This document shows positions 26,185 to 34,188 of a DNA stretch of 38,117 nucleotides, piece by piece. The notes beneath the pieces were generated by a model that ran no database searches, was not told the origin of the DNA, and was given only the letters and a program-made list of their open reading frames with translations. Positions within the stretch are counted from its first letter, which is position 1, and each line of letters opens with the position of its first letter. The translations under genes and the position numbers were made by a program. This DNA is from Bacteroidaceae bacterium (lineage in GTDB: Bacteria > Bacteroidota > Bacteroidia > Bacteroidales > Bacteroidaceae): positions 1-38,117 of the forward strand of contig JAFXZK010000018.1 of the NCBI GenBank assembly GCA_017541265.1. Direction: 5' to 3'.

Positions 26185-26192
26185 CAGCCGAA

Positions 26193-26960
26193 ATGGAAAA
26201 GAAAGAAAATACCGGCAAGGTTTTCCTCATCGCAGGAAGCGAGCCATTAGGCAGTGCGGGCGTTCAGGCCGACATCAAGGCGATTACGCGTTGCGGCGGC
26301 TGGGCGGCAGCTGCACTGACATGTGTCGTGGACGAGGATGTCCACCGCATCAAGGGCATCCACCACCTGCCCACCGACCTGATTGTCTCGCAGTCAGAGT
26401 CATTTCTCAGCACCGTCGGCGCCGACTGCATCAAGACAGGCATCCTGCCAACCGACGAAATCATCCGCGCCGTGGCTGGTGTGCTGCGGCGCTTCAACCG
26501 GCAGCCCATCCTCATCGACCCGGTTATTGTGAACTTTGCAGGTGAGCAGTTGGTCAGCGACGCTGCCATAGCCGCCTACAAGAACGAACTTTTTCCGCTT
26601 GCCACGCTCATCACGCCCAATGTCCGCGAGGCGGAATTCCTGTTGGGGCACGCCATCAACGACCCTGCAAGCGACCTGCGGAAGCTCGCAGAATGGGGAT
26701 GCAGTGTGCTGGTGAAGAGTGTGGAAGAAGGCAAATACTTGGTGGACTACCTCTATGACCGCGCCACAGAGACGCTCACGCCCCACCCCAAGAAGAAGCT
26801 GGTGCTGGACGACCGCAACGGCACTGGCGACACATTGGCAAGCGCCATCGCCACACATCTGGCGAAAGGCGACGACCTCGCCACTGCCGTCACACGTGCA
26901 GAAGCCTACATGAGCTACTTCCTGGCAGGCCCCCGCTACTATATCAGCGCAAACCTATAA
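26193..26960 (+). CDS. ThiD-like hydroxymethylpyrimidine/pyridoxine-type kinase
   Basis: This is a 255-residue kinase of the ribokinase fold, ThiD/PdxK branch. ThiD phosphorylates hydroxymethylpyrimidine and its phosphate in thiamine synthesis. Visible family features are IAGSEPLGSAGVQADIKAI at 13-31 (ThiD: GSDxSGGAGIQADIK), DPVIV at 109-113, LITPNVREAEFLLG at 139-152 and DDRNGTGDTLASAIATHLAKG at 206-226. The last motif has Asp213 where ThiD has the catalytic Cys (GTGC), as in other ribokinase-type kinases, so the substrate is uncertain. The start is ATG at 26193; a longer frame from TTG 26154 would place the promoter inside the gene and was set aside. No thiamine genes are adjacent. Confidence 0.85.
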   Translation: MEKKENTGKVFLIAGSEPLGSAGVQADIKAITRCGGWAAAALTCVVDEDVHRIKGIHHLPTDLIVSQSESFLSTVGADCIKTGILPTDEIIRAVAGVLRRFNRQPILIDPVIVNFAGEQLVSDAAIAAYKNELFPLATLITPNVREAEFLLGHAINDPASDLRKLAEWGCSVLVKSVEEGKYLVDYLYDRATETLTPHPKKKLVLDDRNGTGDTLASAIATHLAKGDDLATAVTRAEAYMSYFLAGPRYYISANL

Positions 26961-26963
26961 ACT

Positions 26964-26998
26964 ATAAGGCCCACAAGATCTTGTCTTATGGGCCTTAT
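26964..26998 (+). terminator. Hairpin after the ThiD-like gene
   Basis: ATAAGGCCCA pairs with TGGGCCTTAT, with a second small inverted repeat (CAAGATCTTG) inside the loop. It begins 4 bp after the stop codon. The U-run is weak (TTATTATA). Confidence 0.6.
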
Positions 26999-27060
26999 TA
27001 TAGGTCATATGGGACTTATGGGTCTTATAGGTCTTATAAGTCCCACAAGTCTTATGGATT
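26998..27060. repeat. 9-bp tandem repeat at the convergent kinase/wzc junction
   Basis: Seven 9-base units follow a TTAT(A/G)GGTC pattern: TTATAGGTC, ATATGGGAC, TTATGGGTC, TTATAGGTC, TTATAAGTC, CCACAAGTC and a last one running into the wzc stop codon. Within it GGGACTTAT (27011-27019) and ATAAGTCCC (27036-27044) can form a stem behind wzc. The complementary strand has the same TATAAGACC core as the junction at 34147-34188. Confidence 0.75.
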
Positions 27061-29548
27061 ACTTCTCGATGTGTTCCTTTTCTGCGTGTTCGCCGTAATG
27101 GCCGTAAATGCCATAGTGACCATAGCGTCCGTAGCCATAGCCATACTTGCCATATCTTCCGTACCTGCCATATTTGCCGTACTTGCCATATTTGCCGTAG
27201 CCATAATAGTATCCATACTTCTTCTTCTTCATGTCGACGGCATTGAGCACAAGGTTGATCTTCGGCAACTTGTTCTCTGCACTGAGGCTGTTGATGAGGT
27301 CGAAGTTGGCACGCGGGCTGTAGTCGGCGCGGCAGACGAAGAGACACATGTCTGCCACACGGCCGATGGAAAGCGTATCACTGACAAGGCCGATGGGCGG
27401 TGTGTCGAGCAGAACGTAGTCGTAGTGTTCCTTGAGCAGTTCCATAGCCCTGTCGAGCTGTTCACGCGAGATGAGTTCGCCTGGGTTGGGAGGAATGACA
27501 CCAGCCGGCAACACGTCAAGGTTCTTATTGGCAACGCCATGCACAATCTGGGCTTCAAGCACATCGTAAGACATGTCTTCGCCGGAGAGGAATGTAGTGA
27601 GCCCCTTCTTTTCGGCAGAGATGCCGAAAAGCTTCACCAGACGGGGCTTGCGGATGTCGAGACCGACAATGACGACCTTCTTGCCCATCAAAGCCAGCGA
27701 CATGGCAAGGTTGGTGGAGACGAACGTCTTGCCCTCGCCTGGGATGCAGCTGGTGCAAAGGATGACCTTCTCGTCTCCTTCAAGGACGAAGCGCAAATTG
27801 GTGCGCAAGCCTCGGAAAGCCTCCTCCATCGAGTTGTTGGTGTTCTCGCGCACCACAAGCGCCTTTTCGCCATCGACAGTCTTGCCAGCCAATGGGATAT
27901 CCGCCAGAATGCTTATCTTCGTCAGCTTCTCGATGTCCTCGCGTCCCTCGATACGGTAGCGAAGCAAGCTCAACAGCAGGATAATACCGACAGGCAGACA
28001 CGCACCAAAGACCAATGCAGCAAGCCAGATAATCTTGGACTTCGGAGCCACCTGACCAACATACTGGGGCGAGTCGATGATACGCGCCTTGGCAGCGGTG
28101 CTGGCAAGGGAGATGTAGTTCTCCTCGCGCTTCTGCAAGAGCATCAGGTAGAGGTTTGCCTTAATCTCCTGCTGACGGCTCATGTTGGTGAGGGCACGCT
28201 CCTGGGTGGGCGTGCTGGTGATACGTCCGCTGAACATGCGGTACTGGTTGTCGGCGCTCGACTTCTGTGTCATGATGTCGCTGCGGATGGCCTCCAAACT
28301 CATCCTGATAGAGGGCCACATCTCCCCCAGCTGGGAAGTGATGCGCTGCACGAAGGGATTGTCCTCGCTCGATGACTTGAGCAGTCGGTTGCGCTGCAAC
28401 ACTCCTTCGTTATACTTCTTGATGACCTCATTGAGGCTGGCATTATCCAATCCGATATTCGCAGGAATTACCTGCATGGCATTGGCAGGATTGTTCACAT
28501 AGTTGACCAGGCTGTTGATGATGTTGAGCTGTGTCTCCAGCTCTACCTGCTTCTTCTGGTATTCGGTCGTGCTGGAAAGTGCATTAGTGGCATCGTTGGC
28601 CAGGTTGATAAGCTCGTTGCTCTTCTTGTACTGCTCCAGCTCGCCTTCTGTGATGTCCAGCTCGCCACGAATGAAGTCGATACGTTCCTTGATGAACTCC
28701 TCTGTCTTCATCGCCACCTCGTTCTTGTCCTCGTTGGCATCGTCGTTGTAGCTCTTGAACAATTCATTCAGATAATCGAGCGAACGCCCCACCTGCGTGT
28801 CGGTGAATGACACCTGAGCCACTGTTGTCGTCTTGCTGGTTGGTGCAGCCGAAAGCTTGCCCCTGTAAATGCGTGCCGCCGTCTCAATGGGAAGAATTGT
28901 GGCATAGAGTTGCTCGTCTTTCCACTTGGTACCAGGGTTCTGCTGGAAGATAATGACGCCCATCGGGGTGTTGATGCTGCCAGGCAGTTTCTTGACCTCA
29001 CGCTCAAAGGTGACAGGCTCCTTCTGGCCGGGCAGCATAAACTTACCCGACACATGCAGGCCCTTGCCGGACTTGGTCATCTCCAGGTTTATTGCTGTCT
29101 TCAGCACAGCGAGCTGGTGCTGCGGCATATCCACGATGATGGGGTTGTTTTGGTACTGCTCTATCTTCTTGATGCGGCCCTCGATGGCATAGTTCACATA
29201 GAGCTTCAACGACTTGACCACACGACTGTTGATGTTGGTACTGTTCAGGATTTCAAGCTCATTCTCGAAACCGTTACTGTTGGTGATGAGACCCATGTTC
29301 TCCAAGTTCATCTGCCCAGCCATTGCGCGTCGGTTGCTGCTCTCATTGTCCTTAATCAACACCTTCATGGACGACGTAAAGACCGGCTGGGTGTAGCGCA
29401 GATAGGCAAACGCCAGACACAACGCCACAAAGGTGGACAACACTATCCACTGCCAATTGAGTACCACAATGGTCCATATCGAGGAAAGGGTGATGGCACT
29501 GGACTCTTCTTCTTTCTGTAACTCTTCGTTAGCAACGTATTCTGCCAT
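27059..29548 (-). CDS. Wzc-type polysaccharide co-polymerase and tyrosine autokinase
   Basis: This 829-residue inner-membrane protein probably controls chain length and export of a capsule or exopolysaccharide. A Wzz-type domain starts with a membrane segment at about 28-50 (VVLNWQWIVLSTFVALCLAF), followed by a long periplasmic coiled-coil part and a second membrane segment near 510-535 (WLAALVFGACLPVGIILLLS). The cytoplasmic BY-kinase domain has Walker A (CIPGEGKTFVSTNLA), Walker A' (VVIVGLDIRKPRL) and Walker B (YVLLDTPPIGLVSDT). The tail, from residue 773, repeats (K/R/H)YG and has 17 tyrosines, the sites of autophosphorylation in this family. No Wza exporter or other capsule genes are nearby. 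A promoter match lies about 50 bp upstream. Confidence 0.95.
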   Translation of the reverse strand: MAEYVANEELQKEEESSAITLSSIWTIVVLNWQWIVLSTFVALCLAFAYLRYTQPVFTSSMKVLIKDNESSNRRAMAGQMNLENMGLITNSNGFENELEILNSTNINSRVVKSLKLYVNYAIEGRIKKIEQYQNNPIIVDMPQHQLAVLKTAINLEMTKSGKGLHVSGKFMLPGQKEPVTFEREVKKLPGSINTPMGVIIFQQNPGTKWKDEQLYATILPIETAARIYRGKLSAAPTSKTTTVAQVSFTDTQVGRSLDYLNELFKSYNDDANEDKNEVAMKTEEFIKERIDFIRGELDITEGELEQYKKSNELINLANDATNALSSTTEYQKKQVELETQLNIINSLVNYVNNPANAMQVIPANIGLDNASLNEVIKKYNEGVLQRNRLLKSSSEDNPFVQRITSQLGEMWPSIRMSLEAIRSDIMTQKSSADNQYRMFSGRITSTPTQERALTNMSRQQEIKANLYLMLLQKREENYISLASTAAKARIIDSPQYVGQVAPKSKIIWLAALVFGACLPVGIILLLSLLRYRIEGREDIEKLTKISILADIPLAGKTVDGEKALVVRENTNNSMEEAFRGLRTNLRFVLEGDEKVILCTSCIPGEGKTFVSTNLAMSLALMGKKVVIVGLDIRKPRLVKLFGISAEKKGLTTFLSGEDMSYDVLEAQIVHGVANKNLDVLPAGVIPPNPGELISREQLDRAMELLKEHYDYVLLDTPPIGLVSDTLSIGRVADMCLFVCRADYSPRANFDLINSLSAENKLPKINLVLNAVDMKKKKYGYYYGYGKYGKYGKYGRYGRYGKYGYGYGRYGHYGIYGHYGEHAEKEHIEK

Positions 29549-29597
29549 GTTGTTTTGTATTTTGGTTTGTATTACATTCTATAATGCGATTAGCGTG

Positions 29598-29628
29598 CAA
29601 AGATACAAATATTTATAATAATGTTAAA
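29598..29628 (-). promoter_or_regulatory. Promoter for the wzc-type gene
   Basis: On the minus strand TATCTTTG (29605-29598) fits the -7 element. The -33 candidate TTTA (29628-29625) is 19 bp upstream and imperfect. It leaves a leader of about 45 nt. Confidence 0.55.
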
Positions 29629-29701
29629 GGATTTGCACGAAAAATTGTCTTTCCGTGCAGATTTCTCTATCATTCCTTGTCATATATTGCAGAAAAAGTC
29701 G

Positions 29702-29709
29702 TAACTTTG
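29702..29709 (+). promoter_or_regulatory. -7 element for the sugar transferase gene
   Basis: TAACTTTG fits TAnnTTTG. The best upstream match is CTTG at 29676-29679, 22 bp away, which is poor. With the ATG at 29720 the leader would be only a few bases; with the ATG at 29753 it would be about 37. Confidence 0.45.
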
Positions 29710-29719
29710 TCTTCGGAGT

Positions 29720-31117
29720 ATGCGCATACGATGCGTTTCTCCCCTCAGAACAATGCACGAAGGAAAGACTAACATATCTGTGCGGCAAACCGCGCGGCGG
29801 TGGCTTTTGGATGGCATGAACCTGCTGGTCGAGGCACTCGTCTGGATGGGTTGTTTCTATTTGGCAGCTCTCACGGATGGCATAAAGCCAGGTGCAGGCA
29901 TAGTGCCGCCGTATATCTGGTTTGTGCTATATTGCTACGGACTTGCATTCCTCTTTGTCGTTTCGCGCTTCATCCCTAACAACGCCTACAGCCGGACTGC
30001 CCGGCGCGACGAGGTGGTGGCACAGGCGATGAAGACTGCGCTTGCCTGCGGCGTGCTTGCCTTCGCAGTCTTCACCGAAAGGAATGCCATACAAATCACC
30101 GGCTGCCTCTTTTTCTTCGTGGCGCTGGCAACAGAGCGGCTCGTCACCAACAGCTGGTTCATACGCTACAGCCTGCGTCACGGCGAACAAGGCGTCATCA
30201 TCTGCAACGAGGAAACCGCCTGGCAACTGGAGGCGCTGCAGCAAAACACCTACGGGCTGAAGCTGAACCGCTTGGAGATGCAAGCGGAACAGGAACAACT
30301 GGCGGCACAGCGGCTGGAAGTATATCTCGGCGCACATCCCGAAACGGAGAGTGTCTACATTTCACCCCTCGCGCTTCACGATTCACATGAATTGGAGGAC
30401 ATTGCCCACATTTGCCGCAAGCAGGGACAGACGTTTCACCTTCTGCCCATCGCCCCACGCCCCTTGCCCCAGACGATGCAAAGCGAATGCCGAGGCACCG
30501 TCGGCGTACTTTCACCGGCAAAGCTTCCCTTGCAAAGCTTTGCCAACAGAGCGGTCAAGCGTCTGACCGACATCGTGCTGAGCCTCATAGTCCTGCTCAC
30601 CATCTTCCCCGTCTTTGCAGTCATTGCCTTCATCCTCATCAAGAGGCAGAGCAAGGGTCCCGTACTTGAAGCCCGACACCTTTGCGGCATGGACGGCAAG
30701 ACATTCCTTTGCCTCACCTTCCGCACACGCCACTATGAGGCGGCACCATCCTTCCTCGACGGAGCGGACGACCCCGGCTACTTCCCCTTCGGCAGGTTTT
30801 TGACAAACACCAGACTGGAGTTGCTGCCGCAATTCCTCTGTGTACTTTGGGGCAGCATGACGATTGTCGGCTCACAGGCAATGCCGCCCGAGCAATATGC
30901 CAATTACAAACGCGAACTGAGACAACTCTTCGCCACTGGCTGCCACCTCAAGGCAGGCATCACCAATCCTTCACTCTCCGCTTTTCACTCCTCGCTTACG
31001 GAGGCTGATGTCTGGTACTCTCGCAACTGGGGCTTCTGGCTTGACCTGCGCATCATGCTTCAGCGCCTCGGCACATTGCTTAGCAAGTCGAAGGCAAAGT
31101 CTATTAATTATATATAA
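29720..31117 (+). CDS. Divergent polyprenyl-phosphate sugar-phosphotransferase with altered active site
   Basis: This 465-residue membrane protein is related to the enzymes that put the first sugar phosphate on undecaprenyl phosphate (bacterial sugar transferase, PF02397). Three or four N-terminal membrane segments lie between about 33 and 140, then a soluble part, then the transferase region from about 275: KRLTDIVLSLIVLLTIFPVF with its membrane segment, SKGPVLEARH at 311-320, and RLELLPQFLCVLWGSMTIVG at 365-384. In active members the last motif is SLDELPQ with an essential Asp-Glu pair, and VGPRP follows. Here the pair is Glu367-Leu368 and VGPRP is VGSQA. It may be inactive or have a different role. 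The start could be Met1 (29720) or Met12 (29753). It diverges from wzc. Confidence 0.8.
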   Translation: MRIRCVSPLRTMHEGKTNISVRQTARRWLLDGMNLLVEALVWMGCFYLAALTDGIKPGAGIVPPYIWFVLYCYGLAFLFVVSRFIPNNAYSRTARRDEVVAQAMKTALACGVLAFAVFTERNAIQITGCLFFFVALATERLVTNSWFIRYSLRHGEQGVIICNEETAWQLEALQQNTYGLKLNRLEMQAEQEQLAAQRLEVYLGAHPETESVYISPLALHDSHELEDIAHICRKQGQTFHLLPIAPRPLPQTMQSECRGTVGVLSPAKLPLQSFANRAVKRLTDIVLSLIVLLTIFPVFAVIAFILIKRQSKGPVLEARHLCGMDGKTFLCLTFRTRHYEAAPSFLDGADDPGYFPFGRFLTNTRLELLPQFLCVLWGSMTIVGSQAMPPEQYANYKRELRQLFATGCHLKAGITNPSLSAFHSSLTEADVWYSRNWGFWLDLRIMLQRLGTLLSKSKAKSINYI

Positions 31118-31141
31118 TGTATAGAACCATTCCGATAATCC

Positions 31142-31172
31142 ATAAATAGTAAATCGCTAAATCGTAAATTAT
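31142..31172 (+). repeat. 31-bp leader repeat, copy 2
   Basis: This sequence ends 4 bp before the ATG at 31177 and matches 28 of 31 bases of the leader before the small gene at 3397. The units (ATAAATAG, TAAATCG, CTAAATCG, TAAATTA) show a 7-8 base period. Confidence 0.75.
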
Positions 31173-31176
31173 TATC

Positions 31177-31803
31177 ATGTCCATATTCAGCAAACTCTTC
31201 CGAAGAAACGGGAAAGACGAACAGACAAAGGTAGGCGGCATGGAGGACTTCATGCTCCTCATCCGTGTCTATTATCAAGCGGTGATGGCAGCACAGCTCG
31301 GTATCAACAACCTGGGTGCACTGCCCGACCTCCGCATCTTCAAACAGACCTACCGCGTCGCCACCCTCAACAACAAGCTCGGCATCGCCGAGAAGAAGCA
31401 CTGCCGCAAGCTCATGCAGGACATCTACAAAGTGAGCGACGGCTTCTTCACAGAGATTGACGGCAGCATCCGCAAGCACTGCCGCAAGATACAGGATGCC
31501 CAAAGCTATCTCATTCAGTTCCAAGGCTTCAGCCAGGACCTCATGATGCTCATGGGTAACCTCATGCAGTGGAAGATGCGCCTGCCCGGCTTCTTCAAAG
31601 GCGCACTCCGCGAGATGACGGCAAAGCAGGTGCACCAGATTATGACCAAGAACGACTGGAAGGACGAAGGCGTGCGCCGCGCCTGTGTCTCCGTACGCAA
31701 ATACCAAAACGTGCTCGGCTACACCGAAGAGTGGATGACGGAGTACGTCCATACCATCGTGATGCTCGCAAAAAAGGAGCCAAAGAAAAATAGTGAGGAA
31801 TAA
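31177..31803 (+). CDS. Conserved-looking hypothetical protein, all-helical
   Basis: This 208-residue protein has no signal peptide. After a basic start (MSIFSKLFRRNG) the sequence is mostly helical and charged (GGMEDFMLLIRVYYQAVMAA, RLPGFFKGALREM). I do not recognise a family. It lies 60 bp after the sugar transferase and 58 bp before the promoter of the coiled-coil/zapA/rny run, so it could be read with the former. The codon use and regular length suggest a real gene. The leader contains the 31 bp repeat also found at 3396-3426. Confidence 0.75.
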   Translation: MSIFSKLFRRNGKDEQTKVGGMEDFMLLIRVYYQAVMAAQLGINNLGALPDLRIFKQTYRVATLNNKLGIAEKKHCRKLMQDIYKVSDGFFTEIDGSIRKHCRKIQDAQSYLIQFQGFSQDLMMLMGNLMQWKMRLPGFFKGALREMTAKQVHQIMTKNDWKDEGVRRACVSVRKYQNVLGYTEEWMTEYVHTIVMLAKKEPKKNSEE

Positions 31804-31804
31804 A

Positions 31805-31836
31805 CTTGCATAAAGAAAAAAAAAGTACTATCTTTG
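31805..31836 (+). promoter_or_regulatory. Promoter of the coiled-coil/zapA/rny operon
   Basis: TATCTTTG at 31829-31836 matches the -7 element. CTTG at 31805-31808, exactly 20 bp upstream, is a one-mismatch -33. The first gene starts at 31862, leaving a leader of about 20 nt. Confidence 0.65.
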
Positions 31837-31861
31837 TGCGCAAATTGAGATAATCGTTGCC

Positions 31862-32161
31862 ATGAACCAGGAATTGAGAGATATCATCACACGGCTCGAG
31901 ACGCGCGTCAGGCAGCTCATCATGCAGCAGGAGAAGCTGGTTGAGGAGCAGGACAGACTGCGCAAGCAACTCGGCGAAAAGGATGACGAAATACTCAACC
32001 TCCAAATTCAGAACGAAGAACTCAAACAACAATACAGCCGTCTGAAGATGGCAAAGTACATCGACATGGCCGACAACGACGTCAAAGACATGCGCGGCCG
32101 TATCAGAACGATGGTGCGCGATATTGACCGGTGCATCTCTATGCTCAAAGTAACACAGTAA
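31862..32161 (+). CDS. Small coiled-coil protein upstream of zapA
   Basis: This 99-residue protein is almost entirely heptad-patterned helix (LETRVRQLIMQQEKLVEEQD, LNLQIQNEELKQQYSRLKMA). It has no signal peptide or membrane segment. It lies 6 bp before zapA on the same strand, so the two are very likely co-translated. The size, shape and neighbour suggest a ZapB-like cell division partner; this is inference from context, since coiled coils carry little family information. Confidence 0.8.
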   Translation: MNQELRDIITRLETRVRQLIMQQEKLVEEQDRLRKQLGEKDDEILNLQIQNEELKQQYSRLKMAKYIDMADNDVKDMRGRIRTMVRDIDRCISMLKVTQ

Positions 32162-32167
32162 AAGACA

Positions 32168-32458
32168 ATGGATGACACCCTATCAATAACTCTCCGCTTC
32201 GGCTCATGGACCCTGCCCATGACCATCAAGCGTGACGAAGAATACATCTACCGTCAGGCAGAAAAGCTTATCAAGGAGAGATACAGCTTCTATACAAGCA
32301 GCTACCCCGGACAGAACACAGAGATGTATCTGGTGATGACTATCCTCGACATTGCAGTGCTAAGCAAACGACAGGAAACCACCAACGATGCACAGCCTGT
32401 GATGAATGCCCTTCGTCCGCTGCTTGCAGAAGTTGAGGCCGCACTCATCAAAAAGTGA
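32168..32458 (+). CDS. zapA: Cell division protein ZapA
   Basis: ZapA binds FtsZ and promotes bundling of the division ring. The 96-residue protein has the ZapA plan: a short beta N-terminal domain (LSITLRFGSWTLPMTIKRDE) then RQAEKLIKERYSFY and a C-terminal helix for coiled-coil dimerisation (LRPLLAEVEAALIKK). It sits 6 bp after the coiled-coil gene and 42 bp before rny. In many bacteria a 6S RNA follows zapA; the gap here is too short for one. Confidence 0.88.
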   Translation: MDDTLSITLRFGSWTLPMTIKRDEEYIYRQAEKLIKERYSFYTSSYPGQNTEMYLVMTILDIAVLSKRQETTNDAQPVMNALRPLLAEVEAALIKK

Positions 32459-32500
32459 GAGTAAGTGACCTAATTATTAACATCTAACTTTTATAATCGA

Positions 32501-34063
32501 ATGACAATAGACATCATTATTGCCCTCTCGGTAGCCATCATAGTGTTCTTTATCCTTGTGGCGGTATGGTACTTTGTGGCTGTGCCTGCCAAGCGCAAGG
32601 CACTTGCCGAAGAAGCCCGGGAGAATGCCGAAAAAGAGGCAGAAGTCATCAAGCAGAAGAAACTGCTTGAAGTGAAAGAGAAATTCTTGAGCAAGCGTAC
32701 CGAGCTCGAGAAGGAAGTGCGCCAGCACAACCAACAGATACAGCAGAGCGAGAACCGCATCAAGCAGCGCGAAATGCAGCTCAACCAGAAGCAGGACGAA
32801 CTGACACGTCGCAAGCAGGAAGCCGACGCACAGCGCCAGCGCATGGAAACACAGCAGGGATTGCTCGAGAAGAAGGAAGAGGAACTCAATGCACGCTTCT
32901 CCGACCTTATCAACCAGGAGCGCACAAAGCTCGAAGAAATTTCAGGGTTGAGCGTGGAAGAGGCCCGTGAGCGTCTCATCGAAACACTCAAGGACGAGGC
33001 AAAGACCAATGCCGCCGCCTACATCAATGAGATAATGGACGACGCACGCATGACAGCCACAAAGGAAGCCAAGCGCATCATCATCCAGAGCATCCAGCGT
33101 GTTGCTACAGAGACGGCCGTCGAGAACTCCGTCACAGTGTTCCACATCGACAACGACGAGGTGAAGGGACGCATCATCGGCCGCGAAGGTCGCAACATCC
33201 GCGCCCTCGAGGCAGCAACAGGTGTCGAGATTGTCGTCGACGACACACCCGAGGCCATCGTCATCAGTGCCTTCGACCCCATTCGCCGCGAGATATGTCG
33301 TCTGGCTCTCCACCAGCTTGTGTCCGACGGACGCATCCATCCCGCACGCATCGAGGAAGTTGTGGCAAAGGTGAAGAAGCAGATTGACGAGGAAATCCTA
33401 GAAGTGGGCAAGCGCACCACCATCGACCTGGGCGTACATGGATTGCATCCCGAACTGATTCGCATCGTTGGTAAGATGAAGTACCGCAGCAGCTACGGAC
33501 AAAATCTGTTGCAACATGCACGCGAGACAGCTAACCTATGTGCCGTCATGGCAAGCGAACTCGGTCTCAATCCGAAGAAAGCAAAGCGTGCCGGCCTGCT
33601 GCACGATATCGGCAAGGTGCCCGACGAAGAGCCAGACCTGCCGCACGCCTTGTACGGAGCGAAGCTTGCAGAGATGTATAAGGAAAAGCCCGACATCTGC
33701 AACGCCATAGGCGCACACCATGATGAAATGGAGATGACCACCCTGATTGCTCCCATCGTACAGGCCTGCGACGCCATCAGCGGCGCCCGTCCCGGTGCCC
33801 GCCGCGAAATTGTCGAGGCCTACATCAAGCGCCTTAAGGACTTAGAGGACATAGCTATGAGCCACCCAGGTGTGGTAAAGACGTATGCCATCCAAGCAGG
33901 TCGCGAACTGCGTGTCATCGTCGGTGCCGACAAGATCGACGACAAGCAGACAGAGCAGCTCAGCACCGATATTGCAACTAAGATTCAGAACGAGATGACA
34001 TATCCCGGACAGGTCAAGATAACCGTTATTCGCGAGACACGTTCCATCGCCTACGCGAAGTAA
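32501..34063 (+). CDS. rny: Ribonuclease Y
   Basis: RNase Y is a membrane-bound endoribonuclease that starts mRNA decay. The 520 residues contain the N-terminal membrane segment (about 3-25), a long charged coiled coil to about 190, a KH RNA-binding domain at about 205-290 ([20 protein letters not shown]) and an HD domain at about 330-430 with [31 protein letters not shown] (His-Asp metal ligands) and [11 protein letters not shown]. All parts are present and of usual length. It is the last gene of the zapA run and is followed by a hairpin. In several Bacteroidetes zapA and rny are neighbours, as here. Confidence 0.97.
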   Translation: MTIDIIIALSVAIIVFFILVAVWYFVAVPAKRKALAEEARENAEKEAEVIKQKKLLEVKEKFLSKRTELEKEVRQHNQQIQQSENRIKQREMQLNQKQDELTRRKQEADAQRQRMETQQGLLEKKEEELNARFSDLINQERTKLEEISGLSVEEARERLIETLKDEAKTNAAAYINEIMDDARMTATKEAKRIIIQSIQRVATETAVENSVTVFHIDNDEVKGRIIGREGRNIRALEAATGVEIVVDDTPEAIVISAFDPIRREICRLALHQLVSDGRIHPARIEEVVAKVKKQIDEEILEVGKRTTIDLGVHGLHPELIRIVGKMKYRSSYGQNLLQHARETANLCAVMASELGLNPKKAKRAGLLHDIGKVPDEEPDLPHALYGAKLAEMYKEKPDICNAIGAHHDEMEMTTLIAPIVQACDAISGARPGARREIVEAYIKRLKDLEDIAMSHPGVVKTYAIQAGRELRVIVGADKIDDKQTEQLSTDIATKIQNEMTYPGQVKITVIRETRSIAYAK

Positions 34064-34104
34064 ACCGTCTTACCTCCCTCCGAAGAGAAAAAAACAACAA
34101 ACGG

Positions 34105-34140
34105 AAATGCCCCTGCGCCGTCTTTGGCACAGGGGCATTT
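34105..34140 (+). terminator. Intrinsic terminator of rny
   Basis: AAATGCCCCTG and CAGGGGCATTT form an 11 bp stem, with GCC/GGC able to pair inside the loop, followed by ATTTTTAT. It is 42 bp after the stop codon. Confidence 0.88.
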
Positions 34141-34146
34141 ATTTTT

Positions 34147-34188
34147 ATAAGACCTATAAGACTATAAGACATATATGTCCTATAAGAC
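34147..34188. repeat. 8-9-bp tandem repeat at the convergent rny/recA junction
   Basis: Units ATAAGAC, CTATAAGAC, TATAAGAC, ATATATGTC, CTATAAGAC follow each other, and the next unit contains the recA stop codon. The core is the same as in 26998-27060 read on the other strand. Inner palindrome: GACATATATGTC. Confidence 0.75.

Noticed and set aside
26154-26192. Longer ThiD-like protein starting at TTG 26154
   Set aside because: It would put the full-consensus promoter inside the coding region, and the 13 added residues do not match the family; the ATG at 26193 is used.
25380-26192. Integrase, att site or tRNA marking an island
   Set aside because: No integrase, tRNA or duplicated attachment sequence could be found; only the two 22-bp arrays are shared across the operon.
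32459-32500. 6S RNA after zapA
   Set aside because: Only 42 bp separate zapA and rny, too little for a 6S RNA.
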